This document shows, in pieces, positions 21,628 to 32,833 of a stretch of DNA of 64,000 nucleotides. The stretch lies in NCBI RefSeq assembly GCF_963675165.1, contig NC_087388.1, positions 620,001 through 684,000 of the forward strand. Reading direction: 5' to 3'. Made by a program: the position numbers and the translations under genes. Each line of letters opens with the position of its first letter. The stretch's first letter is position 1. This DNA is from Halichondria panicea. Taxonomy: Eukaryota > Porifera > Demospongiae > Suberitida > Halichondriidae. The notes under the pieces are model-generated. The model had not been told where the DNA came from and ran no database searches. It saw only the letters and a program-made list of their open reading frames with translations.

Positions 21628-24600
21628 CTAGATGCATACTTTTCTTTTTTGACCGACTGGTGAGGCCAGAGGTGTGAAGAAGCTGTCCAGTCGCCCCTGT
21701 GTGGATGATGATTTACTCTTGACCAGTTTAGCCGCTCCCTTCCGAATACGATCCTCACTGGGACAAATAAAAGAATAGACACTCCTTACTACAACATACG
21801 CAAGAATACATTCCAGAGCTACCTGCGTACAGTGCAGAACATGTACAGTGATGCTGTGTATAGTGAGTGCTTACAATGGCAATATATATACTTACGCAAA
21901 TCCTTTCTCCTCGGCTAGAAACTTGACCAGTCCTGCCTCGTCAGGGAGGCTCCACTTCAACTGCAGGGAAGTGTAACAGCTGTAAATAAATAAAGTGCTC
22001 GTGCATGGCAGGCAAAGTATCAGCTATAAGAACTAACTTATATAAAGGTTAAGGAACTGGCTCTAAAAGGTTAAGAGTATGAGGTTTTGGGGAGTGGGTA
22101 TACAGTGTCACTGTGTATATAACTGATACTGGTGGTAATGTTGGGAGTGAAGGTATTGGATTACATTACCTCAATAGACTTTGGGTCCATCACTTCAGGT
22201 TCCTTAAACAGACGCCTGGCTTCCTATAGACAACAAAAACAAAAACACCATTTTCAACTTCTCACGTATGGTAGCAAAGTTATTCAAAGTCAATAGAAGC
22301 ATATACACTAACAGTATCTACATGTATGTAGATGATAATTACCTGATAAAGCCAGTTCTCAGGAATGTTCAGTTTCTGGAAAGTGAAAGGTTTGTAAGAC
22401 TGAATTGAAGTTGTTTGAAAACGTATAATAATTTTTCCCACTGCCTACACTGACATTGTTTGAAAACTTATAACTTTTCATACTCCATAGACAATAGATA
22501 ACAGCACTCTAACTCTGTGGTAGCAATTAGCTGTATGAAACAGGAGCTGACAACACTGGTTTCCTAGCCAGCCTCCTCCTACAAATAACCACAATGTAAT
22601 TTAAACTTCCTCACCTTCCCCTTTTCGATAATCTCTTCAATATTCTTGTGGTCTCGGATGAGAGTGATGGCTTTGGCAGGCCCCACCCCCTTAACAGAGT
22701 CACAGTAGTCACACCCGAGTAAGATGCACAGGTCAATAAACTGTAAGTGAAGGAGGTGATCAGACTATGCAATTGGAGGAGCATAAAACTAGAAAGGTCA
22801 TATTTAGAGTTTTGGTGATCCGATTTCAATGATTTTCTGATTTTCTGAAAGCTTAGAGTGAGCTCTTTCAGATGGTATGTTCAACTCGCAATTTTTGATC
22901 GGACCCAAATTTGATATTTTCCCCAACCTATATAATTATAGCCTATGCTTTTTTGTCAAAATCAGCCTCAAAAATAACCTTTGATTTTAATACACCATCT
23001 GAAAGACCTCTTCATAAGCTTTCAGGGAATCATAAAATCATTGCAATTGGACCATCCTGAGGCAAGTTATGGCCTCTCAAAGATATGCTACACTAGCATA
23101 GCGGGGGAGTATGAGACAGTTCCAATTATATGTACTTGTTCAGTAATTTGTTAACTCACTTCTTGCTGAGTGACTCCTAATTCAGCCAGTAGCTTCTCCA
23201 AGTGGATCTCTCTAACTGGCATCTTCCTATGGAAGTTAAAAAGTATCTATTCACATAATCAGTCTAGCACTGTACAACTATTATACTAATTATTATCTAT
23301 GTACGTACGTATATTTAAGAGTCCCTCTACTCACTTTGCTTCGCTGGCTGTCAGGTGGCGCAACATGACGCTGGAGCCAAATGTGAGACAGTCCATATCC
23401 TCGGTAGCAGTGGCGTACACCAGGCCGGCCTTCACCATGGACGCACACTGGGCCTCGGCTTCACAAGGGGCCTATGAGAGGTGGGGGGTATGAGGTATGT
23501 AATGATCTCACAGGGGTCTATAACGAGGTGGGGGGTATGTGGAGGGTGGGGGGTACATAATGACCTCACCGCAACAAAGGGTACTCCCATTAGTGTCAGC
23601 AACCTCTTACACTCCTCCACATGTTTAGGAGTCACTTTCACCTGATAACACAGAACAGAATACCATTGTCATGATCACTTAATATCGTATGCAACAGTAC
23701 AACTGTACATCACAGATAGTGTTAGCATAGTGCATATATCTACCACAACTCACTAGTCGTTTCTGAAATTTCTCTATTTGTTCTTGATCACCTGAGTATA
23801 GAGATACAAGCATAAATTCACTCCTTTCCTCTTCAATACTATAAATTGCCTTTATCAGTGGCCGTAACTAAGCCTTTCTCAGCTTCTGCTCTTTTCTCAG
23901 ATCTCTTGAGAAGCTCTCCTGATTTCATTTCTGGTGGCTTGCCATCAAACACATAGCTACAGAGAAGGAATAGGGGGGGGGCATTGAACACGATGTCATA
24001 TTGAGAGTATAGCATCAAACACTACATGCAGTCATGACTAACACACCGTATAACAGGTATTTCAAGGGTATAAATGTTTGTGGTTTTCACTGATGGTATA
24101 CCTTTTTATACCCACGAATTTATTATCGCATGCATGCATATGAAAACCTTTGTAACAATCATTCTGTGAAAGTTTATACCCTCGAAGTATACCCGCTATA
24201 TGGTACTGTCAGTTACTATAACACAAGAGTCATATAAATATTACATTGTAAAGGACTTGAACTCTTACACTGGTTTGATGCCGTTCTCGAGCATTCTGAT
24301 AGTTCGATAGAAGAACCCAATCAAATGGCTGTAAAATGAATGATATGTATGACACAATTTATATACACACAAACCACCAATCCATCCTGACACACCCCCT
24401 AATATGAACAACGCCCCTCAAGGCTCAACTGTTTGGAATCAATACACACACTGACCTAGTTGTATCTCCGTCACTGTCTGTGAGCTGAGATCCATCCATC
24501 CTCACTGCAATCAGAAACTGGTACAAGCTCATAGACGCATCCACTGCGACCTTACGACCTACAATTTAACAATGGAAATTAAAATGGAGGCCATTTTTAA

Positions 24601-24698
24601 TGAGTAGCTAGCTTACCAAAATATGTCTTGATCTCTCCATCTTTCATAGCTGAAGGAGCATAATCTCCAATTAGTTTCATTAAGCCGTGAATACCCAT
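21628..24698 (-). CDS. FEN1: Flap endonuclease 1
   Basis: The gene has about 12 exons from ATG 24698 (24698-24617, 24558-24456, 24328-24269, 23956-23850, 23791-23754 and onward) to TAG at 21628. FEN1 removes 5' flaps in Okazaki fragment maturation and base excision repair. The N-terminus [10 protein letters not shown] is cleaved to a free Gly2 in the family. Catalytic acids are all present: [33 protein letters not shown] and [13 protein letters not shown]. The PCNA-binding box [10 protein letters not shown] is near the C-terminus, followed by a short QKRKVCI tail much reduced from the lysine-rich vertebrate tail. The intron 23792-23849 appears to use a GC donor (AAAG/GCAATT). The upstream flank has GGTCACGTGAGC, a possible E-box. 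Confidence 0.95.
22800..23095. repeat. Interspersed ~290-bp repeat, copy 2 (FEN1 intron)
   Basis: Same landmarks as the copy at 2950-3240, with an extra AATTATA after the CCTATAT segment. It lies between the FEN1 exons encoding [13 protein letters not shown] and [12 protein letters not shown]. Confidence 0.75.
24044..24215. mobile_element. MITE with ACC(G/A)TATA inverted ends in FEN1 intron
   Basis: The left end, ACCGTATAACAGGTATTTC then AAGGGTATAAA, pairs imperfectly with the right end, TTTATACCCTCGAAGTATAC then CCGCTATATGGTA. Related single ends occur at 34266 (TACCATATAGCGGGTAATTT) and 63274 (TGTATAGCGGGTAATTCC), so this is a small family. Confidence 0.6.
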
Positions 24699-24937
24699 TC
24701 TCGATCTTCTTCCTTCCTTCTTGTTCACGCAAAATTTAGGGTCACGTGAGCAAATAGGGGTGAGGCTCGCTGCAAAAATGGGAGGGTGCTAGACATTCCG
24801 CAAAAAATTGATTACGCTGATAGGCTACCACAGTGCCAATGCTGATGAAACAAAGATAAAAACATGTTTTCATCAAGTGCACACATAATGAATATGGCTT
24901 AAAGCACACAATTATGTCTGAATGCAAAATAACAAAA

Positions 24938-26002
24938 CTAAATGTGTTTGTATGGATGTACACATCCTGCAGTATGGGGTAACACACAAGCATTAGAGTA
25001 GCCACTTTGTCTATCTTTGTACCCGCCTGATCTCCACTCCTGCATTAAATTGTTTTCTCTGAACTCTTCTATTGGAACTATTTTCTCAATGTCTTGTGTT
25101 ATTAAATCAATGATCTCCCTCGTTTCAAAGTGCCTTGGATAGGATCTGTGTTGAGTGTTCCGAGTGATGAATTCCACAGGGAACACCATTTGATTGTGGT
25201 AGGCCATGTCACCCATTAAACAGATATACCACTGAGAGAACCACCAACTAGCATTATCAAACCGATTCCAATGATGCAAAACAGGTTCCATAACAGTCTC
25301 AGCAGCTCTGTGGTGGAAGGCATTAATCATACCGTCAAAAAAGACGGCTGTAACATACTCTTCCATAGGCTCTTGGAAACAACCATTTCTGATTTTGAAT
25401 CGAATTGTCCGGTCGACTGATCGCCATTCTTCAGTATCGATTGCCGCTATTGGAGGCCGCAAACGAAACAAAAAATCTTCAAATGATCTCCAAGGATTTT
25501 TGTTATGATCTTGTACATCGTTATACAGCTTTATTTTAGCATCATCATCCATGAAAATGTAATACATGTACTTTTTATCTCCTTGCACTGTGGTATTGTA
25601 CAGTATCCCTCTGCCAGTAGTCCAGGTGGTAGATGGATGAAAGATATGGGTAACATGGGAACTGTACGTACTGGCGGTGGTGCATCTCTCCTTGTATCCT
25701 AGCACCAGCAAGTCACACTGACAATCTAAAGAGTTGCCAAATATATCAATTGATAATAAATCTTCAGGAACACAGCTTTCGGTCATGATCATGTAGAGAA
25801 ATTTCTTGTGGAAATCAACACCACTGTCTAAATTGCAATCTGTAGCTCTGTGTCTGGCGATATTGGACCTTGAGTAATGGGGAATTAGCTCCACTGGCAG
25901 CACAAATAACTTGTCTAGGATGCAGTAATGTCGTAGTGTATACAATACTAGTATTGTATCCACCAATAAAGCAGCAACAACATAGCTCATTTTGAGCTTC
26001 AT
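24938..26002 (-). CDS. MDDD-family type II membrane protein, copy D
   Basis: Intact single exon, 354 residues, starting MKLKMSYVVAALLVDTILVL. The N-terminus is shorter than in copy A, but the MDDD core (AKIKLYNDV here) and GCVHPYKHI end are the same. It lies directly upstream of FEN1 on the same strand, with under 240 bp between its stop and the FEN1 start codon, so FEN1's promoter is confined to that gap or lies inside this gene. Together with FEN1 exon 1 it forms the block duplicated at 27894-29393. Confidence 0.8.
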   Translation of the reverse strand: MKLKMSYVVAALLVDTILVLYTLRHYCILDKLFVLPVELIPHYSRSNIARHRATDCNLDSGVDFHKKFLYMIMTESCVPEDLLSIDIFGNSLDCQCDLLVLGYKERCTTASTYSSHVTHIFHPSTTWTTGRGILYNTTVQGDKKYMYYIFMDDDAKIKLYNDVQDHNKNPWRSFEDFLFRLRPPIAAIDTEEWRSVDRTIRFKIRNGCFQEPMEEYVTAVFFDGMINAFHHRAAETVMEPVLHHWNRFDNASWWFSQWYICLMGDMAYHNQMVFPVEFITRNTQHRSYPRHFETREIIDLITQDIEKIVPIEEFRENNLMQEWRSGGYKDRQSGYSNACVLPHTAGCVHPYKHI

Positions 26003-26384
26003 TCTTGAGAATAGCTAAAATCGCCTCTCTTTGTTTCAATCCAGCAGATACCCCCACTTATTCGCTTAACACTTTCTGTGTGCGCATGTGTACTCAATTG
26101 TTGAGTTTTTTTTTTTTTTTTCTTTTTTTTTTTTTGCCTTTATGGCGAAACGAGTAGGTAAGGTAAGTACAAACGGGTAGACAGATATAAATCGAAATCT
26201 AAGTAAGGTAAAGATATGAAGAACAAACATATAGTAAGTTTAGGTATGCCCATCAAGCACAGGTGATAGAGTTGGTGACCTGTGAATGAGCATGGAAGCA
26301 TTCCCTCGCCAAAGTACGCATGCGCACACAGAAAGCCGACCGAGATATGGACACAACTACATGTAAACACCTCTTCGGCAGAGT

Positions 26385-26475
26385 CAGCTTGGCTTAGTGG
26401 CGGGGCAATGCGTCTATGCATGCTGATTCACAGAGCCCCCACTCTGCCTCCTGCTCTAGATGGACTCACTTAGTC
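26385..26475 (+). repeat. SINE-like segment with pol III box A
   Basis: TTGGCTTAGTGGCGGGGC fits a tRNA-type box A (TGGCTTAGTGG). A clear box B was not found, and no poly-A tail is visible. The assignment is tentative. Confidence 0.3.
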
Positions 26476-26589
26476 ATACTTTTATCTATTAATAAAATTT
26501 ATTTTAATTTATTCTGCCCCCACTTTGCCCTGACTCACTTTGTCATCACAAAGTGTTAGCGAATAAGGGGAAGCTGTAGTTGCATGAGC

Positions 26590-26680
26590 GAAGTATGTCC
26601 AGATGTGGGTATTGAACCAACCTTACAGCCTGTGATGTCAGGGTCTTCAATCCATACCCACCTACCTATCGCCGCTCCAC
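26590..26680 (-). repeat. tRNA-derived SINE-like segment
   Basis: On the minus strand GGTTCAATACCC matches box B (GGTTCRANYCC) and GCGGCGATAGGTAGGTGGG precedes it as a possible weak box A. It directly precedes a reverse transcriptase remnant, so it may be part of a composite retroelement. Confidence 0.35.
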
Positions 26681-26689
26681 CATGGCCCA

Positions 26690-27023
26690 GAGCTACAGAA
26701 GAAACGAGATGGAGAAGAAGAGAGCCACGAACAGCATGTAAGAGAAATAGAACATGCATCGTTTACGCCTTTTGGTTTTCTCTGCTGCTGGAGGTATGAG
26801 TCCGGCTGCAGCGATTGTTTACAAGAAACTAGCTTCCATGCTGGCAGAGAAACATGACAAAACATACAGCACAACTCTGAATTGGATGAGATGTAGGCTA
26901 AATTTCTCCCTCATAAGAGCAGCGATTATGTGCATCAGAGGCTCTAGGAAGTCATTCACCACCACCACACCATGGAAGGCCTTAGACACTGGCACTATTG
27001 ACTTAGCAACCCAAGAAGGCTGA
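26690..27023 (+). pseudogene. Retroelement ORF remnant (C-terminal end), frameshifted
   Basis: The frame at 26754-27023 reads VFSAAGGMSPAAAIVYKKLA followed by a W-x-RCRL-x-F segment and IMCIRGSR. This is the conserved module found at the end of many invertebrate reverse transcriptase polyproteins. Immediately upstream, EHVREIEHASF-like codons of the same module are in another frame, so at least one frameshift is present. The rest of the element is absent. Confidence 0.65.
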
Positions 27024-27146
27024 TCTGAAATGGTATAGATCTAGTCTATACATGTGCTTTCACTCAGGAACTTTATATGGTTCACTGTTTCACATGTCCT
27101 TTTGTCATTTGTCATTTGTCATTTTGTCATTTCTTAACATAAAGGG

Positions 27147-27662
27147 AAGCTACAACGCCCACCTTTTTAATTGTCTGCACCATATTGGATCTTTATACAG
27201 CTATACACAGCTATACAACCACTATACTGTATAACTGTATAAGTGGTGCTGAGAATTTCTATATACAGCTACACACAACTATACAACCACTATATTGTAT
27301 AACTGTATAGTGGTGAGAATTTATACTAACTATACTCAAAATTACAATATTAGGTATAACTGTATAGTGGTATACGCAATGTATTATAAGGTGGTATAAT
27401 TATACAGTTATACCAAATATACAGCTTTCTACTAAGTGTGATGTAAAATTATACACTATACAACTATACAACTACACAACTATACTTTTTATCAACTATA
27501 CACTTTATACTAGATTATACAGTATATTATACAGTATAGCTGGTATAATAGCAAGCAAATACTGGTGTATAACTGTATAAAGTATAACTGGTATAAAGAT
27601 CCAATACTGCACAGCTCTCCGCTGCGGTGTAGCAATTAAAAAGGTGGGCGTTGTAGCTTCCT
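27147..27662. repeat. AT-rich long inverted repeat
   Basis: The left end GAAGCTACAACGCCCACCTT (27147) is the reverse complement of the right end AAGGTGGGCGTTGTAGCTTC (27641-27660). GGATCTTTATAC and GTATAAAGATCC pair just inside. The interior is a run of TATACAACTATAC and TATAACTGTATA motifs that can fold repeatedly. The right arm is also the start of the duplicated homeobox promoter. Confidence 0.7.
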
Positions 27663-27893
27663 GGTTGTTAGTGAGGGAGGAGCTCATTATCCTGCAGCTA
27701 GTACAAGTAACATTCGTCTGTCATTTTTGTGTTATTTATGTTCTGCAACTAGATCTACAAGATCTCATTCAGCTCTCATAAAGTTTCAATGCGATGGAAT
27801 CTCAAGACAATCTTAAAACAACTCTAAAAATTTGCAAAGATGCAAGTTCAGAGACGCCATCACCCAGACCTCTTCCGTCAGAGCAGAGTCAAG
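27641..27893 (+). pseudogene. Duplicated promoter and exon-1 fragment of the TALE homeobox gene
   Basis: Copy of 29399-29651: the same AAGGTGGGCGTTGTAGCTTC flank and an ATG at 27794 opening MESQDNLKTT. It has an in-frame 9-bp insertion (CTAAAAATT) and then runs into FEN1-derived sequence at 27894. There is no homeodomain. It cannot encode the homeobox protein but keeps a copy of its promoter. Confidence 0.85.
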
Positions 27894-28060
27894 TAAATAT
27901 GTCTTGATCTCTCCATCTTTCATAGCTGAAGGAGCATAATCTCCAATTAGTTTCATTAGGCCATGAACACCCATTCTTGATCTCTTCTTCCTTCCTTCTT
28001 GTTCACTTTCCTTGCAAAATTTAGGGTCACGTGAGCAAATAGGGGTGGAGCTCGTAGAGT
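27894..28060 (-). pseudogene. Duplicated FEN1 exon 1 with upstream flank
   Basis: ATG at 27974 opens [18 protein letters not shown] as in FEN1 exon 1, then stops after KTY where the FEN1 donor would be. The flank keeps the GGGTCACGTGAGCAAATAGG element of the FEN1 promoter. All later FEN1 exons are missing. Confidence 0.88.
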
Positions 28061-28244
28061 CCGCAAAAAAAGGTGGGCGTTGCGCAATAGTCTGGGGTGG
28101 TGTCACTGGTGCTGGGTGCCAGTGTGTCATTCGCCAAAAAATACTTAACTACCCAGGTAATTATGACTTCAGTTTCAAATTGAAGATAACAAAACTACAC
28201 ATGTTTTCCTCAAGTGCATTATGTCTGAATGAAAGGTAATAAAA

Positions 28245-29318
28245 CTAAATGTGTTTGTATGGATGTACACATCCTGCAGTATGGGGTAACACACAAGCAT
28301 TAGAGTAGCCACTTTGTCTATCTTTGTACCGGCCTGACCTCCACTCCTGCATTAAATTGTTTCCTCTGAACTCTTCTATTGGAACTATTTTCTCAATGTC
28401 TTGTGTTATTAAATCAATGATCTCCCTCGTTTCAAACTTCCTTGGATAGGATCTGTGTTGAGTGTTCCGAGTGATGAATTCCACAGGGAACACCATTTGA
28501 TTGTGGTAGGCCATGTCACCCATTAAACAGATATACCATTGAGAGAACCACCAACTAGCATTATCAAACCGATTCCAATGATGCAAAACAGGTTCCAAAA
28601 CAGTCTCAGCAGCTTTGTGGTGGAAGGCATTAATCATACCGTCAAAAAAGACGGCTGTAACATACTCCTCCATAGGCTCTTGGAAACAACCATTTCTGAT
28701 TTTGAATCGAATTGTCCGGTCGACTGATCGCCATTCTTCAGTATCGATTGCCGCTATTGGAGGCCGCAAACGAAACAAAAAATCTTCAAATGATCTCCAA
28801 GGATTTTTGTTATGATCTTGTACATCGTTATACAGCTTTATTTTAGCATCATCATCCATGAAAATGTAATACATGTACTTCTTATCTCCTTGCACTGTGG
28901 TATTGTATAGCATCCCTCTGCCAGTAGTCCAGGTGGTAGATGGATGAAAGATATGGGTAACGTGGGAACTGTACGTACTGGAGGTGTTGCATCTCTCCTT
29001 GTATCCTAGCACCAGCAAGTCACACTGACAATCTAAAGAGTTGCCAAATACATCAATTGATAATAAATCTTCAGATACACAGCTTTCAGTCATGATCATG
29101 TAGAGAAATTTCTTGTGGAAATCAACACCACTGTCTAAATTGCAATCTGTAGCTTTGTGTTTGGCGATATTAGACCTTGAGTAATGAGGGATTAGCTCCA
29201 CTGGCAACACAAATAACTTGTCTAGGAGGCAGTAATGTCGTAGTATATACAATACTAGTATTATATCCACCATTAGAGCAGCAACAAAACAGCAGAAAGT
29301 TCTCATTCTGAGCTTCAT
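28245..29318 (-). CDS. MDDD-family type II membrane protein, copy E
   Basis: Intact single exon, 357 residues, starting MKLRMRTFCCFVAALMVDII. The catalytic-like motif, the STTWTTGRG block and the C-terminal GCVHPYKHI are unchanged. It differs from copy D at a scatter of sites such as SEDLLSIDVFG. Its flanks on both sides match those of copy D, so D and E are products of one segmental duplication. Confidence 0.8.
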   Translation of the reverse strand: MKLRMRTFCCFVAALMVDIILVLYILRHYCLLDKLFVLPVELIPHYSRSNIAKHKATDCNLDSGVDFHKKFLYMIMTESCVSEDLLSIDVFGNSLDCQCDLLVLGYKERCNTSSTYSSHVTHIFHPSTTWTTGRGMLYNTTVQGDKKYMYYIFMDDDAKIKLYNDVQDHNKNPWRSFEDFLFRLRPPIAAIDTEEWRSVDRTIRFKIRNGCFQEPMEEYVTAVFFDGMINAFHHKAAETVLEPVLHHWNRFDNASWWFSQWYICLMGDMAYHNQMVFPVEFITRNTQHRSYPRKFETREIIDLITQDIEKIVPIEEFRGNNLMQEWRSGRYKDRQSGYSNACVLPHTAGCVHPYKHI

Positions 29319-29557
29319 TCTTGAGAATAGCTAGAATCACCTCTCTTTGCTCCTATTCGCAAACACTTTCTGTGTGCGCATGCGTACTCAACGGTAGACA
29401 AAGGTGGGCGTTGTAGCTTCCTGGTTGTTAGTGAGGGAGGAGCTCATTATCCTGCAGCTATACTGGTACAAGTACATTCGTCTGTCGTTTTTGTGTTATT
29501 TATGTTCTGCAACTAGATCTACAAGATCTCATTCAGCTCTCATAAAGTTTCAATGCG
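29319..29557 (+). promoter_or_regulatory. 5' flank of the Iroquois-like gene, shared with MDDD copy E
   Basis: Divergent interval between MDDD copy E (ATG 29318) and the homeobox ATG 29558. It contains TGTGCGCATGCGTAC at about 29373, an NRF1-like palindrome also present upstream of copy D in altered form. From 29399 it matches the duplicated segment at 27641. Confidence 0.45.
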
Positions 29558-30957
29558 ATGGAATCTCAAGACAATCTTAAAACAACTTGCAAAGATGTAA
29601 GTTCAGAGACGCCATCACCCAGACCTCCTCCATCAGAGCAGAGCCAAGTCAAGATGGAAAGCAGCATGTCCTGCGAGACAGACTCTTCAGCGACTATTGG
29701 CATTGTTTCCCAGCTAGGAAAGAGACCTCGGAACCCTGCAGTGTTGATTCTATGGATAGAGGAGCACTCGCACAACCCTTATCCTACCAAGTCTGAGAAG
29801 ACCATGTTGGCACACTATGCCGGAATGACCGAAAAACAGCTCAATGACTGGTTTGCGAATGCTAGAAGGAATATAAAGAAGGTTGGGTACCCTTCTTGGA
29901 AGGAGAGACACTCTACTTACTCTGCATGTTTTTCTATTCCCGGTGTTCTACAGAACAACAACTCAGGTAAACCAATAAAATTATAATTATAGCTAGCTGC
30001 AGACTTAGTAAATACCTATGGAAAATACTGCAGGGATCTTGCTATTATATTACTTATTTCGATACAGGTTCCTCCGGCTCTTGTACTCATGGAAATCCCA
30101 TGCCTGTCGAATCTTCTATCTCCTCTGAGGCTGCCAATCATTCAAGCGCTGGCCCAAAATCGTCGAGTGCGAGGAAGCTACAATTTGGGCATAAAATCAA
30201 AGAGGAGACAACGACCATCAGTACCAACATGTGCAACCGCCATGGTTTCCATCCGTACTACGTTCCAGCCCACTCATCGGTCATGACCATTCCAGCTCGT
30301 TCCCAAAATGGAGCCAGCACTCTTCGATCCATTCCTGTACCCATCAACCCAGCAGCAGCAACCTACTACAAACTATCGCAGCAGCACCCGTCAGCACCAA
30401 GAGAAATCAACTTTCCAGTTGTGAAGCGACCCAATATACAATCTCTTTATGTTTCCTCGAGCAGTTCTAATCTCGTACAACATCAGTTCAACAGCTCACC
30501 TGTTGAATTGCCGCCATCATGGACAAGCGCTCCCTCTTCAATTGGCTCTGAGCCTCCGTCAAAACTTCTCTACCCTGCCGATACCAAGCAGCCTCAATCA
30601 CCACCGTTGGCAAATCCATCACTACTACCACATTCAATTAGTTCTCTGTGTGATTCAGGTACTACCTGTACAGTTGTTGTGGAGAGTACTACGGCACCGA
30701 CCAGTAACCCCCCCACTACGGCACCGACCAGTAACCCCCCACGGCCACTACACCCCCCCACTACGCAATCACCCGCTGTTGCTACACCTGAGTCCACTTG
30801 GGGGGAGCAGAGTCTACCACCAACACGAGCAGCAGCCACCAACCAACATCAACAACTATATAACGAATTCTCACTGTCGTCTGTTCCGACCGCCCAAGAG
30901 TTGGGAAGCAGCTGGGCTTCGTCTTCCATGTTCCAACCTACTCAAGCGTTTAACTAA
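29558..30957 (+). CDS. TALE homeobox protein, Iroquois-like 1
   Basis: Two exons, 29558-29966 and 30068-30957, joined in phase 1, 432 residues. The homeodomain at about residues 60-120 has the three-residue loop of TALE proteins (EEHSHNPYPTKSEKTML) and the recognition helix LNDWFANARRNIKK. NPYPTK with WFANARR is typical of Iroquois and Mohawk classes. No MEIS, PBC or clear IRO box was seen. The N-terminus is short and Ser-rich; the C-terminal 300 residues are low-complexity Ser/Pro/Thr with a tandem TAPTSNPPT repeat. It is predicted to be a nuclear transcription factor. The ANARRN (N for R) change in helix 3 distinguishes it from the paralogue at 36496. Confidence 0.85.
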
Positions 30958-31361
30958 CTAGAGAAATTGTTTAAATGTTATTATCCGGCTGACCTCGTGC
31001 AATGGTGACTCCACAGAACAAGTAGAACACATTTCGTACCAATCATTCACACCCGAAATACATTATCTGATTTGTTCATAAACCATAATTATTTATGCGT
31101 TGTTTTATTACAAGATATGTTGTACTGATATAAATATTGTGTCTTTGCTGATCGAAGCTTGCAATAAATACCTCCCGTATTTAGAACTTCATATAATTTA
31201 AATAATTATAATTACAGCAATAAAATAACATTTAAACACAAAAAAGCAACTCTATTTTATATTTAAAGCAACTCTATTATATTTTTTTACAACACATGCA
31301 ATTGACAAACACAGTCTCTACAGCAGATACTGGGAGAGGCCACACAAAGATGGAGCTAGGG
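30958..31361. other. Convergent 3' intergenic region
   Basis: Lies between the homeobox gene and PIP4P stops. It has AT-rich 3' UTR-like sequence with AATAAA signals (for example GCAATAAATACC near 31162). No gene was seen. Confidence 0.5.
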
Positions 31362-32739
31362 TTAATGTTCAATCTCACTTCTGGTCATACAACAGTAGAA
31401 AACACCTCGAATGATAACAGCTAGTCCTGACAAGTAGAGACCTACAAAAAGAATGAAGTCAAATGTGATAGTACAGTTTATGTGAGAAAATATGCTGGAA
31501 GCATGCCACCAGTGCATGTAATAGTGAGCCAATAGCAATATCAAAGGGCACACAAACAAGCAATAAGACTTACCAACCCAAAGAACATAGATTCCTGAAT
31601 AGCCAGACATTAAGATATAGAGAGAGAGAAAAAAACATGTGTGAAAACAGGCAAAGATACTTGTACAGCCAACAATAATGACAACATTACAGCAATTAAA
31701 GATTTCTCTTACCTCCATTACTACTGGCCCAGTAAGAAAACCCAGCCTGCAAGAGAGAGGGGAAAAAAAGCAGTGTCAAAAATGAGCCAGTATACATCAA
31801 TTTTAATCACTGGGGGCACATACATTTAGTAGCTAATTACAGTATGCACAAGGGGCTTATGGTATGCAGCAATACTACTAATTTCATGGTTGAATAAACA
31901 CCGCCCCCACACCTGTAGAAATGCAATGTCAGCGTTTTAAGGGCTCAGTACATGTAAAGTGCCCCAAATAACCACACAGCAGACTGCCCAAGGGGGGGTG
32001 TAGTATATAACACTGGCGCTACTATCACAAGTAGTTTGTACAAGCTTCTGATACATTTTTTTTTATTCATTTTTAGTTGCAAAGGACTGCCTAATGGACA
32101 CAAGCCTTTAATTAAGATACGTGTATGGCTAACTATAGCACTGGGACAAAACAATACCGTACTACTGATGTTATGTACATAGCAACAAGGCACGGTTCAC
32201 TGAACTAATCATTCTGTACACATCAAGGTACAGACTTATAATCGAGACAGTGTGACCGTACATGTACTGATAACAACACAGCTGATAGTAACTAACTTAC
32301 TGTGAGAGCAGTAGCCACGATCAGCAGAATAATACCAGTGATTATGCATGCAAATGCTCGGTATCGCATCCAAGGTATACTCAGGTAGGACCTACACGTG
32401 TGTGTGTGTGTGTGTGTGTGTGGGGGGGGGGCAGTGAGCGTTGAGGCATATACAATGTTACAATGTACAGCTCATTGCATCATAACACATGTACAATCAA
32501 GGTGACCTATGAACGATTTGAGACACACTTCGTCTGGAGTGCTCTAAGCCAGATACCCTAACCACCTCGATGTACAGTGTGTAATTATTATGGTAGAGTG
32601 TGTAGCTAAAGCCAAATATGTACATGTACATGAAAGGGAAGGGTCAAAAGTAGTCGCTTCCTTTATTTTGTAAACTTACCTGGCTCTACAGTGAGGACAT
32701 CTTGCAACAGCAGCATTGGCAGGCCACTTTGAGCGTGTA

Positions 32740-32833
<94 letters not shown>

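Noticed and set aside
26754-27023. Possible new 89-aa gene
   Set aside because: The sequence is the conserved end module of a retroelement polyprotein and is frameshifted upstream, so it is a remnant.
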